In this document: in pieces, positions 36,501 to 46,250 of the stretch
Numbering within the stretch: position 1 is the first letter of the stretch
Layout of the letters: the number at the start of each line of letters is the position of its first letter
Assembly: GCA_949987705.1 (NCBI GenBank)
Contig: OX465284.1
Location: 114,249,163-114,313,162 of the forward strand
DNA from: Thereva unica
Lineage: Eukaryota; Arthropoda; Insecta; Diptera; Therevidae
Direction of reading: 5' to 3'
DNA length: 64,000 nucleotides
Made by a program: the position numbers and the translations under genes
Notes under the pieces: model-generated
Database searches by the model: none
What the model was told of the DNA's origin: nothing
The model's input: only the letters and a program-made list of their open reading frames with translations

Positions 36501-36795
36501 TGCCGGCCAAGAAAGGATAGACGATCAAATCAGGCGAAGGAAATGGAATTGGGTTGGCCACACCTTGCGACGCGAAAACGAAAATCTAGCCAAACAGGCC
36601 CTTGACTGGAATCCGCAAGGTTCCCGTCGAGTAGGAAGACCTAGAACAACGTGGAGGAGAACCCTACTAGAAGAAGCCGCAACAACTGGGAGATCCTGGT
36701 CGGAGCTAAGAGCTGTCGCGCAAAACAGAGTCCGCTGGAGGGCAACTGTTTCCGCCCTATGTCCCATGAGGGATTAAAGGAGTATAAAGAAGAAG
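33520..36795 (+). mobile_element. Full-length LINE-A non-LTR retrotransposon (single ORF, RTE-like)
   Basis: The element is bounded by a 12-bp direct repeat, ACCTAGTACAAG, at 33508-33519 and 36796-36807, the target-site duplication left by target-primed reverse transcription. It has a 282-bp 5' leader, one uninterrupted 991-codon ORF, and an 18-bp 3' end of the form agtataaagaagaag in place of a poly(A) tail. Short simple-repeat tails are usual in RTE-like LINEs. The intact ORF and perfect duplication suggest a recent insertion. It interrupts an older TIR element whose two halves lie at 33451-33519 and 36808-36890. Clade assignment is by motif memory only. Confidence 0.9.
33802..36777 (+). 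CDS. LINE-A endonuclease/reverse transcriptase polyprotein, 991 aa, intact
   Basis: Makes a nick in target DNA and copies the element RNA into the genome. Seen: AP-type endonuclease at about residues 21-265 with WNVRTL (24-29), SETRW with the metal-binding Glu54, Tyr126 in CYAPTE, GDLNAQIG (161-168), IDHV (231-234) and SDHH (257-260). Reverse transcriptase at about 480-780 with KAAGKDGIPPEL, the KKGD..ICDNWRGICLLS block, motif A FVDYEKAFDS (633-642), SSGVRQGCLLSP, and catalytic YADD (735-738). A C-terminal domain carries WVGHTLRRE (917 on) and GRPRTTW (945-951), shared by RTE-like and related elements. All key catalytic residues are present and there are no stops or frameshifts, so the protein could be functional. 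The Met at 33802 is the first in frame after the leader. No separate ORF1 is present. Confidence 0.93.
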   Translation: MPRNRMDNTTTTFAFRTRTRIGSWNVRTLLAEGRLDEVLNEMNRYKIKIMGLSETRWPDAGEHICPNGESFLYSGRNETESRRSGVGVILTKEARSSLISWSPVSERIITVRLRTRLRSTTVVQCYAPTEDAEDDIKDEFYLRLNEVFRSIPRGDFIVLMGDLNAQIGRDNTGLEQTIGNQGLSQVTNNNGELFVDFCSSHQLMVGGTYFCHKKIHKETWVSPDGRTRNQIDHVAVSRRWRTILEDVRSFRGADTGSDHHLVVATIRLKIAAIRNVQRDAINRRRFNVDLLRESVKKREFAGNLQLILNQHNVSDDTNIEELWSRTKGAILTAAETSIGYVQRNQQHWISDTTWQKIERRRALKNKVNSTSDPEIRYQLEREYSQLHREVKRSVRRDKRQQINELAEKAENAANTGNSKVLYQITKQLSGKHSTKKHAVKSADGRLLCSDEEQLQRWRDYFFAALNGSFTQEPQETSNNAQPIRITTRAPSKTEIVTAIHAMANGKAAGKDGIPPELLKADSSLIADALQPILEIAWNTCTFPEDWTEGIIVKIPKKGDLTICDNWRGICLLSTVGKILSHILLSRISEAVDRTLRRQQAGFRKGRSCIDHINTLRIIVEQSTEFRSPLYLAFVDYEKAFDSVNRSFIWQALRRRGLPDKIIELIKALYNNSKCRVLHNGKLSDSFEVSSGVRQGCLLSPLLFLIVINDILVGALDSRTGGIQWGLLDRLKDLDYADDICLLAHRHQDLKNMLNNLATESSPAGLRLNPTKTKEMRINANTNERTALNNRDVELVNKFCYLGSIITENGGAEEDVSSRINKARGAYACLSHIWRSTVISTNTKLWLFNSNVKAVLLYGCETWKVTQFITGRLQVFINRCLRRILKIRWQDRISNEELWRRAGQERIDDQIRRRKWNWVGHTLRRENENLAKQALDWNPQGSRRVGRPRTTWRRTLLEEAATTGRSWSELRAVAQNRVRWRATVSALCPMRD

Positions 36796-36807
36796 ACCTA
36801 GTACAAG

Positions 36808-36890
36808 TGCGCATCCCACACGGGTATGCACGCTTCCGCCACAGGCATGGATACTACCGCCACAGGCACGAAAATCTAAACATTCGCCTC
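36808..36890 (+). mobile_element. Right continuation of the split TIR-element copy
   Basis: Directly after the LINE-A target duplication come degenerate cgcttCCGCCACAGG and ctaCCGCCACAGG units and the phrase cacgaaaatctaaa, which also ends the first repeat block in the 42.5-kb element. Beyond about 36900 similarity fades; the right terminus of this copy was not found. Confidence 0.6.
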
Positions 36891-37288
36891 ATGGAAGTAA
36901 GCTGGTGACATATGCAAGCGTACATGCATTGCATTCAGAGGTTCATAAAATTGCATAGTTTTTTTCCGTCCCGGCTTTCACACATAGCCCGAAAATCTAA
37001 GTAATGAGTGCATGCAAGGTGCATGTGTTTGTTGTGCATACTTGTGTGTGCTATTTCGAATGCGGCATTACAGAAAAAGTTAAAAGTAGTCCGACCTTTG
37101 CGTGGCATGCATTCCATTCATGGAACATTCCGTCAGGTCGCATTTGAATCCACACACTTCTATATTATTTATCAACGAATTGAACGCATGTACGCTTGTA
37201 TATGTCACCAGCTGTATGCATGCTCCGCTACCGCTACATTCATGATCATTAATAATTGCATCCGCATCGGCATAGACTATTCCAAACC

Positions 37289-37440
37289 CAAGTATTGTTT
37301 TACCAAGCAGTCCGCCAACCACATCCAATGAAGCTTTACCTACGCGAGCCGCTTTACCTACGCGAACGAGAGCCAGTCTACTTGAGTATGGTATTGGCAC
37401 CCTTTATGGCCACCGAGCCAATTACCTGATTTCTTCGTCC
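37289..37440 (-). repeat. Unclassified dispersed repeat, copy
   Basis: Contains ttttaccaagcagtccgcca, catccaatg, gagccagtctacttgagtat and ggcacc.tttatggccaccgag, the same order as at 46970-47115. It has an internal doubling of the phrase tttacctacgcga. Confidence 0.65.
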
Positions 37441-38399
37441 CATACAATCTTTTAGGGAGCCAATTAATTTTAAAGGCAGCAAAAAGAAATGCAAAAAACA
37501 ATCAACCTTTTTTCAAATTCTTCTTTCTAGCCATAGTTGAAAATAATTTATTTTAGCTGATTAAACCGAATTTGAAGCATAAAGTTGAAAAAACATTTTT
37601 TTTTTTTCAAACCTTTATATTTTCAGGCGATGTAGGGATAGTTTCAGCCCTTTACTATTATCCCTTATCATAACATTTGCTTTGTTATAAATCAACCACT
37701 TTTGAATATAAATATTGCAAAAAATGTATTTTATTGGATTGTGTTTTGATTATAATTAAAATTATCACGAAAATCCTTAAAAAAGGGAGTTTTTAAGCAT
37801 ATTTAAAGGTGACATGCATATTTTAAGACTGTGGGACCCCGATTTTCGTAATCAGCGACCCAAAAAACATATCAGGAACGATTTTCACAACAGTGTAATG
37901 TTTTGACATAAACGATTCGTCGATTTGTGCAAGTTAAAAAAATTGTAATTTAAAAAGGGGAAAGGTCCAGCACATCTCACCAAAGGGGAAGTGGGTGCCA
38001 ATTTAAAACAAGAGAACCTCACACATTTAATTCACCACTCCCTTTTGGTATTCTAAGCACCCAAACCACTGGACATACGGTTTTAACAGCTTCGGTTTTA
38101 TCAATTAAAGCGTGAGAAAAGTATTTTATATTGGAGACAATAACAAAATAAACGTAAGAAAGATGTATTGTTCATTTTTTCTTTCATTTTTTCATTTTTT
38201 TTACATCGTTTGGCATATTAAGAAAGTCTCAAGTGTTTATACCGTAACTTCCCGGCAGTGCTACATGTTTGGCCACGCCAAAAAGCATATCCACTTGCTC
38301 AGGCTGCGCCGAAAATTCTTGTCGTATATGTGCCGCTTCCAACATGTCAGTCAACTCCAAAGTGTCCGTGGCATAAGCCCGGCCAGTGACCAAACCACA

Positions 38400-38520
38400 A
38401 GAAAAATCTCAAATAATTCACCTCTACATAATGGTGAATTTGTATTCCTATAATGAGATAAAGCAAAGTCTGGGCGACAACGTAGCTAACATGCCAGAAA
38501 ATTTATGCAGTAAGGCAGAG
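38400..38520 (+). repeat. Dispersed repeat, plus-strand copy of an inverted pair
   Basis: Contains gaatttgtattcctataatg, agataaagcaaagtctgggc and gacaacgtagctaac, near-identical to the minus strand of 46130-46250. Both copies can be read as NEIKQSLGDNVAN in one frame. It may be a transposon piece; family not recognised. Confidence 0.55.
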
Positions 38521-39059
38521 TGTATTTTAACTGTTGCACACACAGCCCCGAGTTTCTTCGCCTCTTGTACCCCGTCCGCCCCATTTCCCATCGTTATACG
38601 AAAGTTCTGACGATTTTTCATGTGTGAGAGCGTTACGCGAATGAAATTGATTCACTCTCATGTAAATTTTTTTAAGCAAACGTCCCTAAAGAAGTTTTAC
38701 TTCAAAAAATTGATTCAAGATCAACAAACGATCTTTCATCAATTTTCACGGTTTGATCGATTATTTTTTGAACGATTCTCTCCAAAGCTATGGAAACGAT
38801 GCTTAGAAACTTATTGCTCATCTAGAATACAATCAATTCCTACCTGATCTGGCTTTAGACAAAAAAGATCTACCACCGATCTTTTAATATATCTAACAGA
38901 ACACCACAGTTACAGTAAGCATCAATTATATGGGTCTAGTTTCATCGATTCTTCAACAACTACATCCAGAAGACAGAGAAAAACACACAGAGCACAAAAC
39001 AAAACACAGAAAGCATACAAGGAAGTAAACTTCTTCAAGAAGGGTTTCAAACCCTTCTC

Positions 39060-40685
39060 CGGCATAAGTAGAAATGTAGAACAAAAGAAGGCACTATAAT
39101 CACAGGCAACGAAGATGTAAAGAAACTGTGGAAGGAATTTTTTAACGAGCTGCTGAACGCAAATGAAAGCACCAGACATGTACCAGATTCCCGTCTACAA
39201 ATAACGATGCCACCAAAGAAACACACCTACCAACCCCGGAGGAATTACAGAGTGCCATACAAACCTTAAAAAACAACAAATCTCCAGGAATGGATAACAT
39301 TTCAGCAGCTATACAAGACTAACTACGCTTCATATGGAGGAACGAAAACATTCCTGAAGATTGGTAACAAAATATTATCTGCCCAATACACAAGAAAAGG
39401 GGACAAATTCAACTGGGGAAACTATAGAGGGATATCTCTTTTAAGCACAGTATATAAAATAATGACAAATATAATTAAGGCCAAACAGAAACCTTATGCT
39501 GGGGTCGCAAAGAGGGAATACTAAGCTGGATTCAGAAGAAATAAGTCAACAATGGATCAACATTTTTCAATAAAGCAGATCCTCCCAAAATGCTCGGAAT
39601 ACAACATTGACGTGTATCAACTTTTCATCATCGACAGGAAAAAAATGTATGCGACAATGCTGGACCTAAATATACCCCTAAAGATCGTGAAACTAACGAA
39701 AATGACCATGGAAAATACAAGGTGTAGTCAGAATACAGGAGAATTGATGGAGTTCTTCTCAGTACAGCAGGGCTTAAAGCAGGGCGATGGGCTGGCACCC
39801 ATTCTGTTCATTTTTTGCCTAGAAGGAGTACTTCGCAAATTGAACATTGATGCGAACGCAACCCTGCTTAAAAAATCAAAAAAATTAGCAGGATATGCCG
39901 ACGACATAAGCTGGGACCGGTTCGTGTATGGCGAACGACGATAATCGAACGAAAAGAAATTGAAGTCGAAAAATTTTGTCGAAGAAAATTTTAGCGTTCG
40001 CATAGGTCGAAAGAAAATTGTTCGTGTCCTAATGCAAAAACTCGACAACCCAAGACCTTTCGAGTGGCTTTCGTCGGCTTCAGGCGAAAATTTTCAATTT
40101 TTTCGACCTACGCGAACCCGAGACGAAAAAAAATTTTCGTTTTCGACATACACGAACCGGCCCCTACCTTGCCAGATCATTGTCATACCTTAGAGAAATA
40201 TTCACGTAATTAGATACAGACAAGAGTAAGATTCTAATTCAGTCAAGGGTGGAAAGAAGACGAACAAATCACAAAACCTCCTGGAAGAATGTAACTTCGA
40301 ACGGGTAAACCGATTTAATATTTGAGAGGGAGGTTCTCCGAAGGATATACGGCCCAATCAATGAAGTCGATGCATAAAGAATGCGTTACAATCACGAATT
40401 GTACAATCTACACAAAGAATGTAAACTCTTGACCCATTCCAAGCTACCGGTCGTGTCCAAAGAGCTGATGACTCAAGGATACCAAAAAGAATGCACTACC
40501 AGGTGACAAAAGACCTGTTGGCAAATCATGGTCAAGACGGGAAGACAATGTTAAGGCCGATGCAGCAAAACTCCTCAATACAAGAAACTGGAGACAAGCT
40601 GCGGAGCAGAGAGACGTCTGGAGGAAGAAGCTGATGGAGGCCAAGGCTTAAATTGGACTGTAGAGTCATCGAAGAAGACGAAGTT
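39060..40685 (+). pseudogene. LINE-C (RTE-like) reverse-transcriptase relic, broken
   Basis: The plus strand carries an RT in several frames: EDVKKLWKEFFNELLN, NNKSPGMDNIS, GNYRGISLLSTVYKI, IKQILPKCSEYNIDVYQLF, LDLNIPLKIVKLTKMTMENT, GLKQGDGLAPILF, and GYADDIS ending at about 39915. A MITE (39913-40164) then interrupts it. Afterwards come RRIYGPI, MRYNHELYNLHKE, KADAAKLLNTRNWRQAAEQR and DVWRKKLMEAKA, the RTE C-terminus. The catalytic motif A (DFKAAYD-type) is deleted and frameshifts and stops abound, so the copy is dead. One open piece of 130 codons remains at 39552-39944. Confidence 0.8.
39913..40164. mobile_element. MITE inserted in the LINE-C YADD region
   Basis: The left end gggaccggttcgtgtatg and the right end (inverse ggggccggttcgtgtatg) form TIRs of about 22 bases with two or three mismatches. 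The interior has several tcgaaa and ttcgcgtaggtcgaaa phrases in both orientations. LINE homology stops at the left end and resumes after the right end, which supports insertion. No clear target duplication was seen, so the superfamily is open. Confidence 0.65.
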
Positions 40686-42506
40686 TGGTCGATCGAGATA
40701 TTTCAAGGCTTTTGATAAGAATATGGCCTTATTGTACGGAGACAACACTCACGTCGTTTGTGCGTCGTTATCAAACAAACTGGCCAATATATTATTGAAG
40801 AACTCACTTTAAACACACAGGAATCTCGGAGAACTGCATAATAGGTCCACATTGATCCACATTTCAAAATTGGTTCAACAACAATCAAATATACATCATT
40901 TTCATTGCAAAAGAAAAGTCTATGACCGACTTACTCTTGTTAGACGTTAACTATGAACGTTCTTAACTGGTAAAGTTTAGTTCAACTCATACCTGGCAAA
41001 CACAAAACATAACTATCTTCAATTGCAGAAGTGTTTCAATGGTGCCAGCATCCATCTCAATACCTGAATTTTGTTGGTACATGACTTAGGGTATTGTATA
41101 TATTTGAAAACGATCCATTTTGGGTGGCTCATTACCATCTGATCAAAAATATAGCTTGATTTCATGCCGTAGTTATAGGGTTCCAGAGAAATACAATAGT
41201 CCACTGTTTTGTACTTATCAGTTAAAATTATGTACATATGTTGTTTTTTTTATGAAATTCCACAGAATATGCCACAATCATTTAAACTCAAACCAAACTG
41301 CATACATAATACAGAAACCATCGTCCTTCGCACTTGCGTTCAATTCCCTAAAAGTATATTTATCACAAAAGATAAAACTTTATCCCAAAAAAATAAATTC
41401 TGAGATGTTTTATTAATATTTAAAAGGATCGAAAAGGGGCGGCCGAAAGTGCGCACATAAATGAGAAACTATCCGAACACGCATCCCCTCCATACACAAT
41501 TTAATTACTTTTCGCCAAAGATAAAAGTTTGCTCAAGAAGATAATAAATCTGAAAGTTTTAGTACAGTTAAAAGGATATGCCGCCAGGATAACGACGACG
41601 AAGGCGCATTTGATGAGAGCGAAAAATCTCTTACCCATAGGTTAACGGCCACCGCACACAATTGTAATCCACTTTTATTGCAGTTCATCCCATGTCTCAA
41701 CTTCACACAATAAACACACAGCTGTAAATACACTTTTATATCCGGGCTCTGTATACACGTTTTTTCAATAACCCAAAAAAGGACGGAAGAAAAACTCGAT
41801 ATCAACTAGGATGCGAAAAGGACCTTCGGTTAGGTGTAGAGAGAGAGAGATGAAAAAAATGGGAAGGAAGATAAAGAGAAAAAAAAGCATGGGTCGGTTT
41901 TCCAAGAAGCCAAGAGGAGAATAGGGTCCACCGATAATCTTCAAGAAAGTCCAATAAGAAAGCGTCAATCTTCCCTAAGGATTTATCAAAGGAACATTTG
42001 AGCCCGGCGTCTTACCGAATTTCAGGGTGACTTACTTGTTGCGGCGGCCGGAATCACTTAACTGCCCGAACGCTATACGGCTAAGGAAGGACACAACGGG
42101 GTGAGCACAGGGATGCTGGGCGCTCTGTCTCGGGTCCTTGGACATGGACAAACAAAACTCGTTGCTTTAGTCCAGCCAAATTCGGAACTCTGCTGGGGGT
42201 AGCTTACATCTGCGATGGACACATCCGATACACCTACATCGCTGGTGATTAGGAATACACGAGTTAGAGATAGCCTCAGGACTACCACTACAATGGGGCT
42301 AGAGGAGGGGGTCAGCCTACGAACAGGCTCGAGTAGTTGGACGGAGGTCGGTCCTTCGGTCGGTCATCTCCTCAGAGCTCGCGTTTTCTGAACAGCCAGA
42401 ATCCTGAATCCGATCGATAAATTAATTTCCGTAATGTGAACGAGGCAGAGCCGGCTCCTTCGGTGTCCCCCACTCCTGCGGCTCAGTGCTTAGTTCTTTT
42501 TATTTG
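40686..42506. other. No recognised gene or repeat
   Basis: AT-rich to about 42000, then balanced DNA leading into the TIR element. No domain-bearing ORF. Confidence 0.5.
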
Positions 42507-43228
42507 TACCCGATTAAAAATAATTTCATGGTTAATTTCCTTACTAGCACGCACGCGCCCGCAGCTAGCACGCATAGCGAACAAACAGGCACGCCACAAA
42601 AGTACGTACTCTCCCGCCACAGGTACGCACGCTCCCGCCACAGGGATACACGCTCCCGCCACTGGCACGAAAATCTAAAAATTTGTTCGCTAGAGGGATG
42701 CACTCTCCCGCCACAGGTATCCACTCTCCCGCCACACGCACGAAAATCTCAAAATGTGCCTGCTTAAAATATGTAGGATCTAGCCACAAGCATGCACTCT
42801 CCCGCCACAGGGATGCACGCTCCCGCCACACGCATGCACTCTCCCGCCACAGGGATGCACGCTCCCGCCACAAGGATGCACGCGGTTAGAAAATCCACAA
42901 TTTTTCCGCTTTAGAGGTTTCCACGTTGCTGTACGTAGTAGAGGTTCAATTTCCTTTTTCAGTGTCATTGAAAATGAATATTTAGCAGCCAAATATTAAT
43001 TTTAATGATGAACGAATTTCTATACCATATATGTAAAATAATGAATGAAGAATCAGATGTAAATCTTATTGACATTGCGCCTAGTAATAAGTTTGAGTAT
43101 GATGAATAATAATTGTTTTTGATTCATTAAATGTATTCTCTAATTAAATATGAAAAATTCCTATTTGTTTTTAATGCAGATACTTGAAAAAAATTTAATG
43201 AAAAGTTCGATTTGATGACGACTTTACA
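42507..43228 (+). repeat. 722-bp tandem unit, copy 1
   Basis: This runs from the TACCCGATTAAAAAT end through the CTCCCGCCAC array and an AT-rich part, ending gatgacgactttaca. It is followed immediately by a second copy at 43229-43950. By eye the two copies are identical. The second copy therefore contains an internal TIR end. Each unit holds a 22-codon ORF beginning MNEESDVNLIDIAP, with no recognised homology. Confidence 0.85.
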
Positions 43229-43950
43229 TACCCGATTAAAAATAATTTCATGGTTAATTTCCTTACTAGCACGCACGCGCCCGCAGCTAGCACGCATAGC
43301 GAACAAACAGGCACGCCACAAAAGTACGTACTCTCCCGCCACAGGTACGCACGCTCCCGCCACAGGGATACACGCTCCCGCCACTGGCACGAAAATCTAA
43401 AAATTTGTTCGCTAGAGGGATGCACTCTCCCGCCACAGGTATCCACTCTCCCGCCACACGCACGAAAATCTCAAAATGTGCCTGCTTAAAATATGTAGGA
43501 TCTAGCCACAAGCATGCACTCTCCCGCCACAGGGATGCACGCTCCCGCCACACGCATGCACTCTCCCGCCACAGGGATGCACGCTCCCGCCACAAGGATG
43601 CACGCGGTTAGAAAATCCACAATTTTTCCGCTTTAGAGGTTTCCACGTTGCTGTACGTAGTAGAGGTTCAATTTCCTTTTTCAGTGTCATTGAAAATGAA
43701 TATTTAGCAGCCAAATATTAATTTTAATGATGAACGAATTTCTATACCATATATGTAAAATAATGAATGAAGAATCAGATGTAAATCTTATTGACATTGC
43801 GCCTAGTAATAAGTTTGAGTATGATGAATAATAATTGTTTTTGATTCATTAAATGTATTCTCTAATTAAATATGAAAAATTCCTATTTGTTTTTAATGCA
43901 GATACTTGAAAAAAATTTAATGAAAAGTTCGATTTGATGACGACTTTACA
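43229..43950 (+). repeat. 722-bp tandem unit, copy 2
   Basis: Direct repeat of 42507-43228 with no difference seen by eye. Its right junction goes into tacatatactcttctcc instead of another TACCCG end. The copy is a very recent duplication, gene conversion, or a genome-assembly artefact. Confidence 0.85.
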
Positions 43951-44040
43951 TACATATACTCTTCTCCATCTTTTTTAAGAGGCGCAGAATTTTTATTCTA
44001 CGAAAAAAAAATTTTTTTCTTTCATTTTAAATTTGAGTTT

Positions 44041-44293
44041 CGTGCGTACCAGCTGCATGCTAGCTGCGGGCTAGTGTTATTTTCACTCAGGCGTGCATGC
44101 TAGCTGCGGGCGCCGTGCGGGCTAGTGCATGCCAGCTGCGTGCTAGCTGCGGGCGAATTTCATGTTTACTCGTGATTTATAATATTCGTGCGTGCCAGCT
44201 GCATGCTAGCTGCGGGCTAGTCTTCAGCGTGCATGCTAGCTGCGGGCGCCGTGCGGGCTAGTGCATGCCAGCTGCGTGCTAGCTGCGGGCGAA
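44041..44293 (+). repeat. CTAGCTGCGGGC subterminal repeat array
   Basis: There are two units of about 125-145 bp, each holding three CTAGCTGCGGGC motifs separated by CGTGC, GCATGC and GGGCTAG phrases. The array directly adjoins the right terminus of the TIR element. Clustered subterminal motifs are often transposase-binding sites in DNA transposons; that role is inferred here. Confidence 0.75.
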
Positions 44294-44311
44294 TTTCATT
44301 TTTAATCGGGT

Positions 44312-46129
44312 ATCCCGGTGCTTTTCTTGGGTTCTTAAATTCGTATTAAATGACCTGAAACTTCACAGCAACTTAAAGTGATAAATCTTGCGAAACACTT
44401 TAAAAGCATATCGATGGGATTTATTCCTGCTGTCGCCCCTCCGTCCCGCTTCCCCTCTCCCGACGGGCACTCTCCAACCGACACTTTCCGCGCTAAGTGC
44501 TATGAAGTGGAATTATTGCTGCCTGGCCAAAGTCTGTATTTTTTTTTTAATTCCAGCCATTTAAATCCATTCATTCTTCACTGCGGACTGGCTCTAAATT
44601 GGTCTCGGTATAATCAGCGCAGAGAGGAGGCGTAGAACGTGCGGCCGTGCTGGTATTGGATATATGCAAAACTTTCCCTGAGCAGGGCTCAAGTTTTATT
44701 CAGATTCGCAGATTTTTAAGTCATAAAACCTCCCCTGGGATGAAAAGTGTTCTTCATAAGGGTTAAATTTCGGCAATTTTTCATTATTATTATAAAGGGC
44801 CGCTGCCTACTTCCAGGCGCAACGGTTTCTCGGGAAGTTGTGGAGGAAATGGCGAGGGAAATTTTGTAGGTGGAGCAATTTTAAGGCTTAACCCGAGAAT
44901 TGTGTTTGGTGGGAGATTCTTTCAAAGCGCTCCTTTTTTTATTTATGTACTTGTCTGAGATTTTCATTTCAGTTTCATTCGAGCTGCAGCTTTACAGTAT
45001 TATTGTCTGGTTTTCGGATTATGAGCGGGGCTTGTGCCTCTCTTCCTTTGATTCCGCCCACCCAAAATGTGCGTTCCGTTGCTTAAGGCTAAATCCTTCA
45101 GCCGTATTATTGCGCTTTTGCCACAATCTCTGACTTCTCCATAAATAACAGTAATACTTTAACATATGGTGAAATGGTTTCGTGGTTAGAGCATTACTCC
45201 TTGCTGGAGACGAGTGAGGCCCAGAGAGCGGGAGAAGAGGCATGAGGTATTCAAGCTGTTTGATTTGTTTTGTAATTTTTGTTTCTTTTGTCTTAGTACA
45301 AGTCCGAACACGACGGTTTCGAGGAAGGGAAACATGTAATGCTTCAATTAGCTAATTAAAACTTAATTCGTATTCGCTTTGCCATTGTTTGTGAAGCTGC
45401 TCGTGTACTTATCGATCGGTGGGTAATTGCGACTCAATTAGGACTTCCTCGTAAATGTAATTGGGTATTCATTCTAAACGCTATTGTATTTTCTGGACAC
45501 ATAGAGTAGTCTTGCCAATTATTACACGCATCTGCTGTGACCCTTGGGTCTTCTTATATCTAGAAATAGTGGAAAAACTTTAAAGGATAACATCAAGTAT
45601 ACTGTATATACATCTACTACAATTGTGATGTTAAAGTCTTGACAGCACGTTATAAAAAGAAAGAATATCCAATTTCCACGCTTTAGGCATGAGTCGTGTT
45701 TTAGAAAGATATTCAAAAGGGTGCTGGTTCAGAAATACTATATAACTCATCCTTTAAAACAATGTAAAATTTAGAAAACAAGACCCAAACTACAGAATGG
45801 ACACTTTCAATCTCATTTAGGCATGATGTAAATGTGAATCGTACAGCCCAACTCGCTAGTCTCTAATTTTTCATCCTCAGAAGTCAATCTGAAAGCAGTA
45901 TTCTAAAACCAGCCACAAGTCAGTCACAGCGAGCTTTTCCCTTTAACTTCAGTTCGAGTTCAGTTGGACGAACTGAGGTCTGAGATACTCAGTTGAATAT
46001 GTGAAAATTGTATGCGAGTTCAGTTAACAAATTTGCTCGAACTAGCGCAATTCAACCAGTGAAGCCGTGGTATAAGACAATTTGGTAAGGCTCAACACAG
46101 TCAACATCGCTGAGAGGTGCTCGGATTTT
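44312..46129. other. No recognised gene; weak tRNA-like patch
   Basis: Unassigned, with one box-A-like phrase (ttcgtggttagagcattact at about 45178) that lacks a box B. The short ORFs show no motifs. Confidence 0.45.
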
Positions 46130-46250
46130 CACAAAAACTCTGCTGTACTGGATCAGTATTTTCTGGCGTACGTTCACGTTGGCTACGTTGTCGCCCAGAC
46201 TTTGTTTTATCTCATTACACGAATACAAATTCAAATGTGAATTATTTAAT
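46130..46250 (-). repeat. Dispersed repeat, minus-strand copy of an inverted pair
   Basis: The minus strand reads aataattcacatttgaattt, gagataaaacaaagtctggg and cgacaacgtagcc, matching 38400-38520. The shared reading NEIKQSLGDNVAN suggests a former coding sequence. Confidence 0.55.

Larger units (their letters stand above)
42508..44311. mobile_element. Terminal-inverted-repeat element with two GC-rich repeat arrays
   Basis: The left end reads tACCCGATTAAAAATAATTTC and the right end is its inverse (GAAATT-like bases, then ATTTTTAATCGGGTa), giving TIRs of about 15 perfect bases. Just inside each end, in inverted orientation, lies GCCCGCAGCTAGCACGC: once at the left and, as CTAGCTGCGGGC, six times at the right (44050-44292), organised as two copies of a repeat of about 140 bp. 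The left side also carries arrays of CTCCCGCCAC (nine per 722-bp unit). No transposase is recognisable, so it is probably non-autonomous. Flanking bases (TTTGT and ATCCC) show no clear target duplication. Superfamily unknown. The long ORFs here on both strands are by-products of the repeats. Confidence 0.7.

Noticed and set aside
33753..36767. Minus-strand and off-frame ORFs of 60-114 codons across the LINE
   Set aside because: Shadows of the 991-codon LINE-A frame; no independent motifs.
42436..43714. Many overlapping ORFs of 60-102 codons on both strands, rich in RH, WRE and CGG units
   Set aside because: They are translations of the CTCCCGCCAC arrays, duplicated exactly with the 722-bp unit and open in several frames at once; no signal of a real protein.
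45178..45240. tRNA-like phrase ttcgtggttagagcattact
   Set aside because: Box A is passable, but the expected box B is absent and the arms do not pair; too weak to call.
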